Part shown: piece by piece, positions 8,307 through 17,250 of the stretch
How positions within the stretch are numbered: position 1 is the stretch's first letter
Layout of the letters: each line of letters opens with the position of its first letter
Assembly: GCA_009777775.1 (NCBI GenBank)
Contig: WRLE01000002.1
Location: 1 to 64,000 of the forward strand
Source: Oscillospiraceae bacterium
Lineage (GTDB): Bacteria > Bacillota > Clostridia > Oscillospirales > Oscillospiraceae
DNA: 64,000 bases
Reading direction: 5' to 3'
Position numbers and translations under genes: made by a program
Notes under the pieces: generated by a model
Database searches by the model: none
What the model was told of the DNA's origin: nothing
What the model saw: only the letters and a program-made list of their open reading frames with translations

Positions 8307-10481
8307 CCCATAGGTTCTGCCGCTGAAGCGTTCGCTCGGTAATATGACACGGCTGATTATCGCTGCGGCTTCTGCTCTTGTTATATTGTTGCCGGGGTTG
8401 AATGTGCCGGCTGTGTCACTACCTCCGATTATGCCTGCTTCATATAGCATGATTATGGATTGTGAATATGGAGTTGCATTGTTTACGTCAGGTAGGGAAT
8501 TCACCGTGTTTTGTTTGGTAAACTCTGATTTTGGGAGTGCATTGGCGAATATATATGCCATCTCCCTGCGGGTGGCTAGCTGGTTGAATGTAGCAAAATC
8601 AGAAGCATATATGATCCCATTGCTTATGGCATAATCGACATAGACCTGGAACCAGGGGGTTCCCTGAACGAAATCGTCTGCTCCTGTGGTATAAATGCGG
8701 TGTACCCTTGCCGCCACCGTTATGGCTTCGGCTATTGTAATATTGCCAGTGGGTCTAAAGGTGTTGTCAGGATAGCCAGACATCAAACCGTATTCATAGG
8801 CGTTTGCTACGGCTTTTTCCTTATTATAGCCGTACCAAGCGTCTTCGTTTATGTCGCTGAACATCCCTGGGGTGTATGTCCTGGACTGGAGGAAGTTTTC
8901 CATAGAGCCTGTTGCCGCTGGGTTCGTTCCAGCTGATGTTGATGCTTCCCATTTGGCATATAGGTTGATATTTGCTGTAACCGCAGTATCGAAATTGTAT
9001 GCGGTAGTTAGTGCGCTGTTGCTGTACCAGCCTGCGAATGTATAACCGCTTCTCGTCGGGTCTGTGGGTTTTGTTACTTTGCCACCTGTCGCGACTGTCT
9101 GGCTTGTAACCGCGCTACCGCCGTTGGAGTTGAAGGTGACGGTAAATGTGGTAGGGGCGGTATCCCATTTGGCGTAAAGGGTTATATTCGCAGTTACGTT
9201 TGCGTTGAAGTCATAAGCATTGGTGAGCTCCGAGTCCGAGTACCACCCTCCGAAGGTGGAATCTGTCTTTGTCGGGTCTGCGGGTATGGTTGCCTTGCCA
9301 CCCGCCGCGACTGTCTGGCTCGCTACTGAGCTCCCACCATTGGAGTTGAATGTGACAGTGTGTTCTGCTACCACTTCTTCCTCGATAACTGTGACACCTT
9401 CTACCGCGAAGAATCCTTCGTTTGCTCCGTTTTTATAATGAATGCCACTTTGAGAGTCATCGTAGTCCCAATAGACACTCGCGTCGGAGTTTGTTTGCAA
9501 GTCGGTCGATGTGTCCTCGTCATATGTCGGTGCTCCGTCCGGCTTGTCCCAGGCGACGACGACCGCGTTGCCTCCGATTGAGACGGAACTGTTTCTGTCG
9601 TGGTCGATCACCTTATTAGTACCCGATCCCGCTATTTCTGTTCCAACGCCAAATATAAACCCGCCGGTCACATTGATGTCGCCAACGAGAATACCGGAAT
9701 CTATCGCAGCTCTGCCGTATGAGGCTACTATTCCTCCGCTTACCTCGACGATGCTTCGTGTATTTGCAACGTATATAGCTGCTTGCTCTCTTGCCAGTAC
9801 GGCGCCGCCGCTAATTGTGACTTCAGATGAAGCAAATATCGCATGAATAGCCGATGCCACTGTGCCGCCGCTAACCGTGACAGTTGCTGTTCCGAACATT
9901 GTGCTTATTGCAAACTTAGTTGACTCTATACTGCCCACCGCTCCGCCACTCACGTTGATGCCACCTCCAAACGAAGATGACTCTATAGAATCTACCGCTC
10001 CGCCGCTCACGTTGATTGTCGTGCCCGTTCCTCCCGAATATATACGATCTACCGAGCCGCCTCTAACAGTTATCGTAGCGTTCGCACCGTAAGAACTGAC
10101 TGCATCTCCACTCCCGCTTTGCGTGATGGACCCTCCCTCGGCGACTTCGAAAGTCCCGCTGCCGGTAAGTTCGATGAGCGGGCCGTTCATGTCTCCGGAG
10201 TAGCTTGCCCCCCATAGCACTGTCACCCCAGAGTCAATGTTCAACTCAAGCATGTTAGACGCGCCCGTGACCTCGCCGGTGACGATTACGACGGGCCTGC
10301 CCGTAATCCGGAGAACATCCAGATTATTCGTGCTGCCGTCTCCCGGGTCGAAGTTTAAGATGTGCGTCCTCAGTTCCCCCACTGTCATAGCAACTGCTGT
10401 AGTGGGTATTGCCGTCATTAGGCCAAGTACGAGCGCGATAGCGAGTAGTACCGATAGGGTTTTCTTTGATGTTGTTTTCAT
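8304..10481 (-). CDS. SLH-domain surface protein with divergent N-terminal region (array member 3)
   Basis: This is a 725-residue secreted protein starting at the ATG at 10481 (MKTTSKKTLSVLLAIALV), with AGAGGAAG upstream. The signal peptide matches member 2, but the beta-helix region (about 40-340) is clearly different, with repeated INVSGGAV and VTVSGGTV units. Two InlB-type repeats are at about 373-510 and three SLH domains at about 530-725. The C-terminal part is close to that of members 2 and 4. The combination of a divergent ligand-facing part with a near-identical anchor supports cassette exchange between paralogues. Confidence 0.9.
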   Translation of the reverse strand: MKTTSKKTLSVLLAIALVLGLMTAIPTTAVAMTVGELRTHILNFDPGDGSTNNLDVLRITGRPVVIVTGEVTGASNMLELNIDSGVTVLWGASYSGDMNGPLIELTGSGTFEVAEGGSITQSGSGDAVSSYGANATITVRGGSVDRIYSGGTGTTINVSGGAVDSIESSSFGGGINVSGGAVGSIESTKFAISTMFGTATVTVSGGTVASAIHAIFASSEVTISGGAVLAREQAAIYVANTRSIVEVSGGIVASYGRAAIDSGILVGDINVTGGFIFGVGTEIAGSGTNKVIDHDRNSSVSIGGNAVVVAWDKPDGAPTYDEDTSTDLQTNSDASVYWDYDDSQSGIHYKNGANEGFFAVEGVTVIEEEVVAEHTVTFNSNGGSSVASQTVAAGGKATIPADPTKTDSTFGGWYSDSELTNAYDFNANVTANITLYAKWDTAPTTFTVTFNSNGGSAVTSQTVATGGKVTKPTDPTRSGYTFAGWYSNSALTTAYNFDTAVTANINLYAKWEASTSAGTNPAATGSMENFLQSRTYTPGMFSDINEDAWYGYNKEKAVANAYEYGLMSGYPDNTFRPTGNITIAEAITVAARVHRIYTTGADDFVQGTPWFQVYVDYAISNGIIYASDFATFNQLATRREMAYIFANALPKSEFTKQNTVNSLPDVNNATPYSQSIIMLYEAGIIGGSDTAGTFNPGNNITRAEAAAIISRVILPSERFSGRTYG

Positions 10482-10489
10482 TATAATGT

Positions 10490-10580
10490 TCTTCCTCTCA
10501 TAATTCGAATATTTTGATTTATATTGAATAAATAGGATTAATCCTAGCAATTAACAAACATATCAGCATATTGATATACT
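10490..10580. repeat. duplicated upstream region of SLH genes
   Basis: The sequence 5' of array member 3, containing AATAGGATTAATCCTA, is nearly the same as that at 13560-13645 upstream of array member 4. The duplication therefore includes the promoter region as well as the gene. The two copies diverge beyond about 10580 and 13645. Confidence 0.7.
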
Positions 10581-10585
10581 ATCGT

Positions 10586-10614
10586 TTGACATTTCTACTA
10601 CTTTATGCTATCAT
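10586..10614 (+). promoter_or_regulatory. sigma-A promoter of the antitoxin gene
   Basis: TTGACA at 10586-10591, a 17-bp spacer, and TATCAT at 10609-10614 stand 33 bases upstream of the antitoxin start codon. Confidence 0.6.
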
Positions 10615-10646
10615 TTTGATGTGATATGAAGAAATGGAGAAATTAT

Positions 10647-10949
10647 ATGTCAAAGATGAAGTTTTTATCTATTAGAGAGTTACAACAGCAAGGCAGTGGA
10701 ATAAAGGAAATTCTTGTTAATGACGGTCGAATCGTTATCACGAGTAACGGTAAGCCCATTGGTCTTGCAGTTGGTGTTGACGAGGATTCATTTGAAGAAA
10801 TTCTTGAAGACTGGAAAAGAGTTAGGGAACTTAGGCATCAGCGTTTCATAGACCAAAAGCTCGATGAATCTGAAAATCTTGCAACTGAACCGAATGCCCA
10901 ATGGATAGACGAGGATATTTTCTGGTCAGAAGCAGAGGATAGTAGATGA
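10647..10949 (+). CDS. Phd/YefM-family antitoxin
   Basis: This 100-residue protein is read from the ATG at 10647 (MSKMKFLSIRELQQQ), seven bases after GGAG; an ATG at 10626 has no such site. It has the family hallmarks: an N-terminal SIRELQQQGSGIKEIL helix pair, then a VITSNGKPIGLAVGV strand pair. These antitoxins form dimers, bind their own promoter and neutralise a RelE/ParE-type toxin through the C-terminal tail. The C-terminal half here is acidic (DEDIFWSEAED). The stop codon overlaps the start of a toxin-like reading frame as ATGA (10946-10949), the usual coupling in such operons, but that frame is broken. The gene runs opposite to the SLH array. Confidence 0.8.
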   Translation: MSKMKFLSIRELQQQGSGIKEILVNDGRIVITSNGKPIGLAVGVDEDSFEEILEDWKRVRELRHQRFIDQKLDESENLATEPNAQWIDEDIFWSEAEDSR

Positions 10950-11008
10950 AATACACCGTTAAATACTTCCAAACTGCACGAACCGTTCGTAGGGCGCGGC
11001 ATCCTTGA
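10946..11008 (+). pseudogene. truncated RelE/ParE-like toxin remnant
   Basis: The frame starts in the ATGA overlap with the antitoxin and reads MKYTVKYFQTA, which resembles the first strand of ParE/RelE toxins. At about 10980 the sequence becomes the R1 element, and the frame ends at a stop at 11006-11008 after 20 codons. No toxin sequence reappears beyond R1. The toxin is therefore lost and the antitoxin is an orphan. Family assignment rests on only 11 residues and on gene order. Confidence 0.6.
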
Positions 11009-11141
11009 CGCGCCGCATTGGGTGCGTTGGATGCCTTGGGTGGTGCGCCGCCTGGGGTTGCTGTGGAGGCTTGCGGCGAGCTTGGTGCGCTGCCGATGTT
11101 ACCGTGGATACCTGCGGCGCGTCTGGGAAGCCGCGCCCTAC
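10980..11141 (+). repeat. R1 inverted-repeat element, copy e (interrupts toxin gene)
   Basis: The left arm begins within the toxin frame. The centre is longer than in the other copies, with an internal partial duplication (two GCGGCG-ending blocks). One right arm follows, then the usual downstream flank of an SLH gene. Confidence 0.8.
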
Positions 11142-11169
11142 GAAATTCATTGTTTTAAGGGTTAAACTT

Positions 11170-11216
11170 GAACTCTTAGCTCACTCCTAACTCCTCACTC
11201 CTCATTCCTAACTCAT
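11170..11216. repeat. degenerate CTAACTCC tandem repeat, copy d
   Basis: Same type of tract as at 643-687, ending at the stop of SLH array member 4. Confidence 0.65.
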
Positions 11217-13552
11217 CCATAAGTTCTGCCGCTGAAGCGTTCGCTCGGTAATATCACTCTGCTAATAATCGCTGCGGCTTCTGCTCTTGTTATATTGTTG
11301 CCGGGGTTGAATGTGCCGGCTGTGTCGCTACCTCCTATGACTCCTGCTTCATATAGCATAAATATGGAGCTGGAATGTGTAGTTGAAACGCTCACATCAG
11401 GTAGGGAGTTCACGGTGTTCTGTTTGGTAAACTCTGATTTTGGGAGTGCATTGGCGAATATATATGCCATCTCCCTGCGGGTGGCTAGCTGGTTGAATGT
11501 AGCAAAATCAGAAGCATATATGATCCCATTGCTTATGGCATAATCGACATAGACCTGGAACCAGGGGGTACCCTGGACGAAATCATCCGCTCCTGTGGTA
11601 TATATGCGATGTACCCTTGCTGCCACTGTTATTGCTTCGGCTATCGTAATATTACCGGTGGGCCTAAAGGTGTTGTCAGGATAACCAGACATCAAACCAT
11701 ATTCATAGGCGTTTGCTACGGCTTTTTCCTTATTATAGCCATACCAAGCGTCTTCGTTTATGTCGTTGAACATCCCTGGGGTGTATGTCCTAGACTGGAG
11801 GAAATTGTCCATGGAGCCTGTTTCAGCTAGACTTGCTCCACCTGATGTTGAAGCTTCCCATTTCGCATACAGGGTGAGGTTTGCTGTAACAGCAGTGTCG
11901 AAATTGTATGCGGTAGTCAATGCAGCGTTGCTGAACCAGCCTGCGAATGTATTTCCGCTTTTAGTCGGGTCTGTGGGTTTAGTTACTTTGCCACCTGTCG
12001 CGACTGTCTGGCTTGTAACCGCGCTACCGCCGTTGGAGTTGAAGGTGACGGTGAATGTGGTAGGGGTGGTATCCCATTTGGCGTAAAGGGTGATATTCGC
12101 AGTAACGTTTGCATTGAAGTCATAAGCATTGGTGAGCTCCGAGTCCGAGTACCACCCGCCAAAGGTGGAATCTGTCTTCGTCGGGTCTGCGGGTTTGGTT
12201 GCCTTGCCACCCGCCGCGACTGTCTGGCTTGCTACAGAGCTCCCGCCATTGGAATTAAATGTGACAGTGTGTTCTACTATCACTTCCTCCTCGATAACTT
12301 TTATTCCTTCAATTTCGAAAAAGCCTTCATTGCCTTTATACGAATAGCTGATACCATAGGTTTTGAAGCTGCTCGGAGGACGTACGAAAGATGCTGATGA
12401 CACAGTACCAAATGGTAATCCTGGTATGATGAGTGGTGGTCTCACGAAGCTTTCTTCAATATCCCACTGGACCGTGGCATCTTCCGGATATACTTTTAAA
12501 TCAGTGGATGTACCTGCTTCATACTCATCTTTGCCAGCGGAATTGTCCCAAGCGCAAATTATGGCATCGCCGCCGACATTAATTGATGAATATTCGCCGT
12601 TAATGCGAACTACAGCAGATCCAATATATGCTGATTCAGTTATCACAGTATCATTACCCTGGGCGAATATAAATCCGCCATTTATAATCCATTCGGCAGG
12701 CACACTGCTATTTCCATTTGTAATAGCATAACCAGAATTTGCGCTGATGGTGCCACCTGTGATACCTAGCATATGGGTGTTGTAAATTCCATTACCCGCT
12801 CCAGTGTTTCTGATAATACCGCCGCTCATCGATAAGTAAGATGCATCAACAGTAGCATACCCAGATGATTCCAATAGTCCACCAGTTATAGAGACGGTGC
12901 CAACGGAAGAAATTGCATTATATGCGCTTCTTACTACACCGTTGCTTATTGTAATGTGAGAATCAGTCCTGCCATTTATTGCTGTACCTTCTGGAGAGAC
13001 AACAATACCTCCAGAAATGTTTATGCTTCCATTTGTGTCAATAGCGTAGCCGTCGTATGGGCTCTCCACTCTTCCGCCTGTAACTTCCACATTTCCGTCC
13101 ATGATACCAGTGTAACTACCTCGCACTGTTCCGCCTGTTACCCTGACTGTGGTTGTAGCTCCTGCAGCTATAGCGAACCCTATTCCCCAACTTTCTATAA
13201 GTCCTCCCGATGGTATTTCCAGAGTACCCTGACCATCCAACTGAATGGCACAGGAATCATTTGTCGCACTAAATGAAGCCCTCCATATTACCGTCACTCC
13301 ATTGTTGAGGTTTAAGCTGAGCCCTTTTTTTGCATCGGCAACATTTCCTGTCACAGTGACAGTGTTTCCCTCGACAGCTGCGCTTAACTGCCCTGTCTCC
13401 GCTCCGCCGTTACCTGGATTGAAGTATCTTATATAATTTCCAATCTGCGAAGCGGTTGATGCGCTGGCAGTCATTGGTAGCACCAGTATCATCCCCATTA
13501 CCATTGCTATAGCAAGCAAAGTAGCCAGTGGTCTTCTCGTTTTTCTATTCAT
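11213..13552 (-). CDS. SLH-domain surface protein with two InlB-type repeats (array member 4)
   Basis: This is a 779-residue secreted protein starting at the ATG at 13552 (MNRKTRRPLATLLAIAMV), with AGAGGAAG upstream. The signal peptide is nearly identical to that of array member 1, and the beta-helix region is also closest to member 1 (MLGITGGTISANSGYAITNGN). Two InlB-type repeats are at about 426-565 and three SLH domains at about 584-779. Parts of the first two SLH domains are closer to member 3, while the last (SVSTTHSSSIFMLYEAGV) matches member 1, so the gene looks like a mosaic. It is expected to be anchored to the cell wall; its ligand is unknown. Confidence 0.9.
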   Translation of the reverse strand: MNRKTRRPLATLLAIAMVMGMILVLPMTASASTASQIGNYIRYFNPGNGGAETGQLSAAVEGNTVTVTGNVADAKKGLSLNLNNGVTVIWRASFSATNDSCAIQLDGQGTLEIPSGGLIESWGIGFAIAAGATTTVRVTGGTVRGSYTGIMDGNVEVTGGRVESPYDGYAIDTNGSINISGGIVVSPEGTAINGRTDSHITISNGVVRSAYNAISSVGTVSITGGLLESSGYATVDASYLSMSGGIIRNTGAGNGIYNTHMLGITGGTISANSGYAITNGNSSVPAEWIINGGFIFAQGNDTVITESAYIGSAVVRINGEYSSINVGGDAIICAWDNSAGKDEYEAGTSTDLKVYPEDATVQWDIEESFVRPPLIIPGLPFGTVSSASFVRPPSSFKTYGISYSYKGNEGFFEIEGIKVIEEEVIVEHTVTFNSNGGSSVASQTVAAGGKATKPADPTKTDSTFGGWYSDSELTNAYDFNANVTANITLYAKWDTTPTTFTVTFNSNGGSAVTSQTVATGGKVTKPTDPTKSGNTFAGWFSNAALTTAYNFDTAVTANLTLYAKWEASTSGGASLAETGSMDNFLQSRTYTPGMFNDINEDAWYGYNKEKAVANAYEYGLMSGYPDNTFRPTGNITIAEAITVAARVHRIYTTGADDFVQGTPWFQVYVDYAISNGIIYASDFATFNQLATRREMAYIFANALPKSEFTKQNTVNSLPDVSVSTTHSSSIFMLYEAGVIGGSDTAGTFNPGNNITRAEAAAIISRVILPSERFSGRTYG

Positions 13553-13671
13553 TACAATGTTCTTCCTCTCATAATACGAATATTTTGATTTATATTGAAT
13601 AAATAGGATTAATCCTAGTAATCAAAAAATGTGTCAGCATATTGATAAATTCGTCCCTCGTAATATTACAC

Positions 13672-13740
13672 GAACCGTTTGTTGAGCCGCCTAGGGTGCC
13701 GTGGATGCTTTGCGGCGCGTCTGGGAAGCCGCGCCCTACG
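13672..13740 (+). repeat. R1 element, copy f (left arm missing)
   Basis: Only the GAACCGTTTG entry sequence, part of the centre and one right arm ending GCCGCGCCCTAC remain. It lies at the outer edge of the SLH array, upstream of member 4. Confidence 0.75.
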
Positions 13741-13920
13741 AAAGACTTTGTTTTAAGGGCTAGACTTGAACTCCTAGCTCATTCCTTTTTTCATAGCTGC
13801 GATTTGTGGTCGTTTGCGCCTGTTTTGTGGTCGTCTGACCGCATCGTATTTCAGAAAGCAGCTGAAATGCTTACTACTTCCCAATATTTTCGCTATTCTA
13901 TCAAAGATTCACCCTTTTGT

Positions 13921-13944
13921 AACCTATCCCAAGGATAGGTTTTT
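13921..13944 (+). terminator. terminator-like hairpin without an obvious gene
   Basis: AACCTATCC and GGATAGGTT form a 9-bp stem with a 3-base loop, followed by TTTT on the plus strand. No plus-strand gene is visible upstream in the 13553-14084 gap. Apart from this hairpin, the R1 fragment, the duplicated upstream region and the minus-strand terminator, I see nothing in that gap. Confidence 0.45.
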
Positions 13945-13965
13945 GTAAAAAATATGAAAAAAAGT

Positions 13966-14008
13966 AGAAAAAAGATGAAACAAACTTAAAATTTGAGTTT
14001 GTTTCATC
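13966..14008 (-). terminator. terminator of the LuxR-type regulator gene
   Basis: A perfect 13-bp stem (13974-13986 with 13996-14008) is followed on the minus strand by a run of six T. It lies 77 bases after the stop of the gene at 14085. Confidence 0.75.
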
Positions 14009-14084
14009 TATATAACAAATCGTTTCACCAGTCTGTCACCCTGTTGCTCACACAACAAGTTCCGTTGCTCTGCGTAACACTATG

Positions 14085-15653
14085 TTATTCTTGAATTTCG
14101 GCATTTTGCATCATGCTTGCTAAAAGGAGCAGCTCTGCACGAGAGCCAATGTTCAATTTTGTATATATATTTCTATTATGAAACTTAACAGTGCTGAGGG
14201 AAATATTTCGCTGATCGGCTATTTCCATTGCTGTCATGCCTTCTATATAACAGTCAAATACTTCTCTCTCCCTTGAGGTCAATGTGTCTAGACTGGACAT
14301 GAAACTTGAATAATTAGCAACCACTGGTGAGCTTTCCTCCACTTTTATACCTTTCTTTTCTCTCATCGCATCTTGTTCTGCAAGGAAATCTAAAAGGTCA
14401 TCGATTTCCGGAATATTCGTCCGCTCTGTGCCACCTTTCCTAATCATGGCTAGACCAGCTGTAATTGGTTGGACATAGCGAATACTGAGCAAAATTGATG
14501 CTAGCACTGAAACAGCGGTCACTAGCACAAGCAAAAGATAAATTAGCAACCTTTGATCTCTAGTTTGTGCATTATATTCTGATTCCAAAACCATTACGGT
14601 GATTTCCCATTTGTTATCACCATCCAATGGAGATAGTTGGATTTTTTCCCCAATTCCAATAAAATTATCCAAACCATCTGAATAGCTTGTCAACACACCC
14701 TTAGGTTTTGCCAGCAATATGCTATCAGATACACTTACAGACTGTCTACCATATGCACCGCTTTCGAGCCCTTTATCCGAGCGCAACTTATCTTCTTCCC
14801 GCAACGACAGCAAGCCAGAAATGTTGGAAAACTCGGAGGCACTGAGAGTATGAGCGTGCATGAAAAACACTTTGCTGATTTCAAATCCGCAGACTCCAAA
14901 AAACTCTCCATCTGATCCATATATGGGAACCGCAACGAAGGCAGCATCGTCCCAAGTCAAAGGTAGGTCGATAACTGGTGAAACATACCAGTTTTTTACC
15001 AAGTTTTCATCAGAATTTTCTTTAATTATATCAAAAAAATCATATTCTTTTGTACTAAACTCGGGTTTCCAATGATTATGATGTATGATTTCATGCTGCC
15101 ATGCAAGTTCTGCTGCTCCTCTGAAAAGATACAAAGGAGGATTTATCGGATTTGGATTGTTTACGCTTCCAATTTTAATATGCATACCGCTCTTGTTTAA
15201 TTCCGCATTTTCTATCTTTGTGTTTGCTGTCACATCAAGTATAAAGAAAACGCCGCTGGCAGAAACCCCATACAAAGACTGCTCTGCAATCCCATATACT
15301 TTGTTTTCAAGCTCCGCTATCCCTTTCGGGTCATCATTGAGATTACTAAAACTTATGCCCTTTGCTTCCAATTCGCTTTCTATAAGTGTAGAGACATTTC
15401 TGGAAAAGCGGATACTTTGCGCTGCCACTCCATCGAAGTATTCTTTTACTTTCAATGAATAATCACTAAGATATGCATTCAAGAGCGTTTCTGTTTTTGA
15501 CTCCACGCTCCATATTAACCCAGTAATATTTAAGAACACAAATACAGCTGTCAGAAGGATTCCAAGCACCGGTATTAGAAATAATATGAGACGACTGCTC
15601 ATTTTACTGAGAAATCGGTTTTTTGTTAGCATTTCCCCTGCCAGAACCTTCAC
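14085..15653 (-). CDS. membrane-anchored LuxR-type transcriptional regulator with extracellular sensor domain
   Basis: This is a 522-residue protein. A transmembrane helix at about 21-48 (LILFLIPVLGILLTAVFVFL) and a second at about 370-398 flank some 320 extracytoplasmic residues that look like a Cache-type ligand-binding region. A cytoplasmic linker leads to a C-terminal LuxR/GerE helix-turn-helix at about 455-512 (LTSREREVFDCYIEG, then STVKFHNRNIYTKL). There is no kinase or receiver domain, so it would be a one-step sensor that binds DNA while anchored in the membrane. The next gene upstream encodes a solute-binding lipoprotein that could present a ligand. I keep the GTG start at 15653; the ATG at 15632 is possible, and neither has a well-spaced ribosome site. 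Confidence 0.8.
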   Translation of the reverse strand: MKVLAGEMLTKNRFLSKMSSRLILFLIPVLGILLTAVFVFLNITGLIWSVESKTETLLNAYLSDYSLKVKEYFDGVAAQSIRFSRNVSTLIESELEAKGISFSNLNDDPKGIAELENKVYGIAEQSLYGVSASGVFFILDVTANTKIENAELNKSGMHIKIGSVNNPNPINPPLYLFRGAAELAWQHEIIHHNHWKPEFSTKEYDFFDIIKENSDENLVKNWYVSPVIDLPLTWDDAAFVAVPIYGSDGEFFGVCGFEISKVFFMHAHTLSASEFSNISGLLSLREEDKLRSDKGLESGAYGRQSVSVSDSILLAKPKGVLTSYSDGLDNFIGIGEKIQLSPLDGDNKWEITVMVLESEYNAQTRDQRLLIYLLLVLVTAVSVLASILLSIRYVQPITAGLAMIRKGGTERTNIPEIDDLLDFLAEQDAMREKKGIKVEESSPVVANYSSFMSSLDTLTSREREVFDCYIEGMTAMEIADQRNISLSTVKFHNRNIYTKLNIGSRAELLLLASMMQNAEIQE

Positions 15654-15841
15654 CTTCTCTCTTCTTTGCCAGCCAACTAGCTTGCTAGCTCCCCATAATT
15701 ATACCCTAATACATATCAGCTTCTCGTTGTCGTAACACCTCGAATAGCTTGCTTTGAAAAGCTTGTTCCTAGAAAAGCTTGCCTAAAATGGCTTGCCTAA
15801 AATGCTTACGCATGAAAAAACCGTAAAAATAATCGTAAGGT

Positions 15842-17191
15842 TTATCCACCGAGCCTATTTTCAAGTTCAATCCATGTGTCGTTCCCAACTGTATCCAGGT
15901 CAATTGTGCCAGCGGTTTGATAAGGGCGCAGTATTTCCCTCATTTCTACAACATAATCATCATGAAGCTGTCCATAATCATCGAATAGGGGAGATGGGTA
16001 AAAGCTGTAATCCCTATACATAATGGCTATGCTCTCGAAAAGGGAACGCTGGTCAGCGGCTTCGATTTGCTCAAATCCTCCTGCAAAGAATGCTTCATAT
16101 GCTGCATTTTTCACAGGCATATAACCCATTCTCAAACAAAACTCAGTGTTTGCTTCTATACCGGTAAACCATCTGACGAATTCAGCTGCCGCTTCTTCCT
16201 TTGCCTTGTCACCTGCAATCGCACATAAACCTGTACCCCGTTGAACCGCTGATTTTTCAGCATCACGGAAAACTGGGAAAGGTACCACCACCACTTCTAA
16301 GGGGTCTGTGGTATTATCGGAATAAATGACGGTTTCACTGAAATATGCTATGGAAGCTGTTGAACCAATTTCGCAAAGTGCTTCCCCTGTCATAATCTGT
16401 GTGGTGCCGTATCCATATTGGAGGTTTATATGTCCAGCTGCAGCTGCCTTTGCCCACAAGCTCCAAGCTTCCTTTGCTATTGGGTCATCAAAAGCAATTT
16501 TATCATCTTGGAAAAATGACCCCCCCAGCTGTCTAGCTGTAAATTGGACGAAATTAAAGGGCGAATCATAAAACATAAATGCTTTCCCATCATATGGTGC
16601 ATTTGGTGTTTTTTCATCAGTCCAATTATAGTATTCCTCCATGACTTCAAACATACCTTCCCAGGTGAGCAAGTCGTCAAGGGTATATCCTGTATCAGCG
16701 GAAAATCGTCTAAAAACAGTGTTGTTTATGAAGCAAACTTCCGACGATTTTGCCATGGGAAATACAATTTGCTCACCGTCAATAATTCCTTCTTCCACAA
16801 ATGCCGGCAAATATTCGCTCATTTCTTCTTGAGTAAAGTATTCATTCCAGTCCAGAAGCAAATCAGTTCCAATTACAACAGCGGTTTTAGGGTAAGCTAA
16901 AAATATGTCTGGCAGGCTTCCCGCTCCAGGAACTCCATTGGCGGCATCCACTAGGGCAGTATGGATGTAGTCAGAGTTGGCAAGCATGGTTACTTGAATG
17001 GTGATTCCTTTGTCTTTTCCCACAGTTTTGTTGAATTCATCCACCAATTCATTCATATCCGAATCTGTTTGGTTGCCATAAACATGCCACATAGTAAGCA
17101 AAACCGGCTCCTTCGGTGTTTTTGAACAAGAAGAAAGCAATAATGTCATTATTAATGAGATTACGAGCAATAAACTAATACTTTTTTTCAA
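15842..17191 (-). CDS. extracellular solute-binding lipoprotein (sugar ABC type), no permease nearby
   Basis: This is a 449-residue protein read from a TTG at 17191, six bases after GGGAGGGG. The lipobox is LLSSC at about residue 22. The mature part has the family-1 binding-protein pattern (LLTMWHVYGNQTDSDMNELV, later RWFTGIEANTEFCLRMGYMP). Such lipoproteins bind oligosaccharides for ABC importers. No permease or ATPase gene lies beside it; its neighbours are the membrane LuxR-type regulator (same strand, 188 bases downstream) and an SLH gene. It may serve a permease encoded elsewhere, or supply the adjacent sensor with ligand; the second idea is inference. The gap 15654-15841 contains only imperfect AAAGCTTG/AATGCTT direct repeats. 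Confidence 0.85.
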   Translation of the reverse strand: MKKSISLLLVISLIMTLLLSSCSKTPKEPVLLTMWHVYGNQTDSDMNELVDEFNKTVGKDKGITIQVTMLANSDYIHTALVDAANGVPGAGSLPDIFLAYPKTAVVIGTDLLLDWNEYFTQEEMSEYLPAFVEEGIIDGEQIVFPMAKSSEVCFINNTVFRRFSADTGYTLDDLLTWEGMFEVMEEYYNWTDEKTPNAPYDGKAFMFYDSPFNFVQFTARQLGGSFFQDDKIAFDDPIAKEAWSLWAKAAAAGHINLQYGYGTTQIMTGEALCEIGSTASIAYFSETVIYSDNTTDPLEVVVVPFPVFRDAEKSAVQRGTGLCAIAGDKAKEEAAAEFVRWFTGIEANTEFCLRMGYMPVKNAAYEAFFAGGFEQIEAADQRSLFESIAIMYRDYSFYPSPLFDDYGQLHDDYVVEMREILRPYQTAGTIDLDTVGNDTWIELENRLGG

Positions 17192-17250
17192 TGGATACCC
17201 CTCCCAATTCCTAATCTATATGCGCCGAATATGACACAAATTGTTTTATA

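Noticed and set aside
13642-13938. Plus-strand open frame of 98 codons
   Set aside because: It reads through the R1 copy f and AT-rich intergenic sequence, has no ribosome site and resembles no protein; similar frames arise at every R1 copy.
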